Positions 62,588-64,000 of a stretch of 64,000 bases of DNA are shown here, piece by piece. The translations under genes were made by a program, and so were the position numbers. The stretch lies in the NCBI GenBank assembly GCA_030248295.1, contig JASANH010000559.1, positions 56,419 through 120,418 on the forward strand, read 5' to 3'. Each line of letters starts with the position of its first letter. Positions within the stretch are counted from its first letter, which is position 1. The notes beneath the pieces were generated by a model that made no database searches, was not told the DNA's origin, and saw only the letters and a program-made list of their open reading frames with translations. The DNA comes from Mesodorylaimus sp. YZB2_4 (taxonomy: Eukaryota; Nematoda; Enoplea; Dorylaimida; Dorylaimidae).

Positions 62588-64000
62588 AATGATTTGTATG
62601 ACTTTCGGAAATCAGAGCTTTTACTAGGTTGACCTGCACTGGTCAAAGATGTATGCTTGTATAGAGAGAGGTGCTGAAATTGATGCCGTCCAAATAGTGA
62701 GCCGAGCAAAATTCCGGTTTAAATATGGCCACAATTACGTTGTGGTGAAAATTAAAGTCAGGATATGTAATTTGCGTATATTACCAGCAGAAGTGCAAGC
62801 CTGACAGCAAGAGATGGGAAAGACCTCCTCCTGCAAGGAACAAACTAAAAACTAGTCTTGGGCAGCACGGTGTCTTTTGACGAATGTCCTCTCCTGCCCA
62901 TCGGGAGGTTAAAATCAATTATATAGGTACTGACCGACCCCTTGCTCGTTTTCTCATCAGAGCTCGATGCTCAGTGCGAAGCCGTAGGTAATCTATTGTT
63001 ACCCTATCTGAAAAATCCGAGAAAATAACGAATATGATGCCTGGGCGAGATGACCTGAACAAGTTCATGAGAGTCCGTTTTCATTAAATGACTTTGCCAA
63101 GCTCATAGGCAGGATATCGGAAATCCTGATTCAGATCTACAATTAGTCAGGAAATATAGATCTCAAACTGACTAAAGTACTAGGTAGGCGGTGGCTTATC
63201 CTTTCGTCAAGAAGAATAAACTTGTCAGTAGGCTGGAGGGGAGGAGAGAAAATTGGGAAAGAGTCAAGACATTCCATTGAAAGTCGTCCAAGACATTCCG
63301 CCTAGGCTCCGTGCCTGTTTCGAACTTCCATTTAAATTAGTAGACGCACTTTGTCTCGCTCAAAGTATCAATCTTCCGATGAAGGAGTTTGCAATAGAGA
63401 TCGAAAAAAAGTTGCTAGAATAATTGATTAAAACCACTGGCTGTTGAGTAGAAAAATGATATTCATGACTTCTCGTGCAATGGCGATAATGATTTCACTT
63501 TAAGCAAAGAACTAAAAAACGAATCACATCATTGAGAGAAAAGTGTGTTAATGAAGCCTGATCAAACCGTGTCGTGGTGGAAACCTCTCGTCATCGAATG
63601 CCACCTATGCAACAACCACCTATGCATTGTTGCTACCGCAACGAAAACGCGTACGCTGTTGCGTAACTGTTCTTTGGCCACAGCTTTTCTCTATTTATAT
63701 GGGAGTTTCTTATTCTATTACAGATTTTGCCCAATGAGATCAATTTTGACGAATGCGTACAGAATGAACGGTACGACTTGTCAAAAATTTTACTTTGCGG
63801 TCACAAACAGTCGCTCATGTCGAGTCATGATTAGACGCGCGGCGGTGCAACGGCCAGCAAAATCGAAATGTCCGCGAAGAGCGCACCGCGATTCCGCGAG
63901 AAGAGAAGGTCCTTCCTGACTTATGTTTCTAATTTTCAGTCTTCACTCGGTTAGAGTCCGCCACCTAATGGCACACTGAGTCGCCCAGATCCTGGTGCAC
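62588..64000. other. 5' flank of receptor copy 3 and window edge
   Basis: To about 63920 it matches the upstream of copy 2 block by block. The + frame at 63545-63919 falls in this duplicated flank and is not convincing as a gene. The last 80 bases show nothing. Confidence 0.55.

Noticed and set aside
63545-63919. 124-residue + strand frame as a gene
   Set aside because: It lies in the duplicated receptor flank and the corresponding frame is not kept in the copy near 57.2-57.7 kb.

Overview
This is animal (metazoan) nuclear DNA: genes are split by short GT-AG introns, proteins are multi-exon or multi-pass membrane proteins, and there are Pol III-type SINEs, MITEs, hAT-like elements and a Ty3/gypsy element. 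There are no bacterial operons or ribosome binding sites. The intact GH25 lysozyme resembles the invertebrate (nematode LYS-like) branch of that family, so an invertebrate is likely, but I cannot name a phylum from the sequence alone.

Layout. 1-3.4 kb: repeats, including one SINE. 3.4-6.3 kb: a complete six-exon gene (+) for a membrane-anchored PP2C-like pseudophosphatase. 7.1-10.9 kb: an old retroelement relic (gag plus a possible env-like start), split by two separate non-autonomous DNA transposons, each with a perfect 8-bp target duplication. 11-15.9 kb: foldback repeats, minisatellites and low complexity. 15.9-18.4 kb: a second PP2C-like gene (-) with a 1.1-kb repeat in an intron. 20.2-22.2 kb: a tyrosinase-like gene whose first copper-site histidines look lost. 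25.3-26.1 kb: an intact four-pass membrane protein. 26.8-28.0 kb: a broken leucine-rich-repeat gene. 29.3-30.6 kb: a second copy of the 1.1-kb repeat next to a relic PP2C exon. 31.9-34.0 kb: a third PP2C-like gene (-). 34.5-40.7 kb: a Ty3/gypsy element (-) bounded by only 35-bp terminal direct repeats and a CTAG target duplication, inserted inside a SINE. 45.5-63.9 kb: a multigene cluster in which three paralogous 7TM receptor genes alternate with three paralogous small four-pass membrane protein genes, with a lysozyme gene and two SINEs between them.

Gene status. In the receptor family one copy is intact, one carries a 196-bp MITE in its first coding part, and one has a nonsense codon in TM7. 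In the four-pass family two copies look intact and one has an in-frame TAG in TM1. The three PP2C-like genes keep the same exon lengths and the intron phases that can be checked, although they have lost most PP2C metal ligands, which argues for a retained non-catalytic role.

The most unusual material is (1) the anchored pseudo-PP2C family, (2) the minimal-repeat gypsy element with a 30-bp-periodic motif array in its leader, (3) an OTU-like protease relic inside a long-TIR palindromic element at 59.5-60.4 kb, and (4) the alternating receptor/four-pass cluster. Exon joins were made by eye from splice signals and paralogue comparison; no alignment or database search was run.
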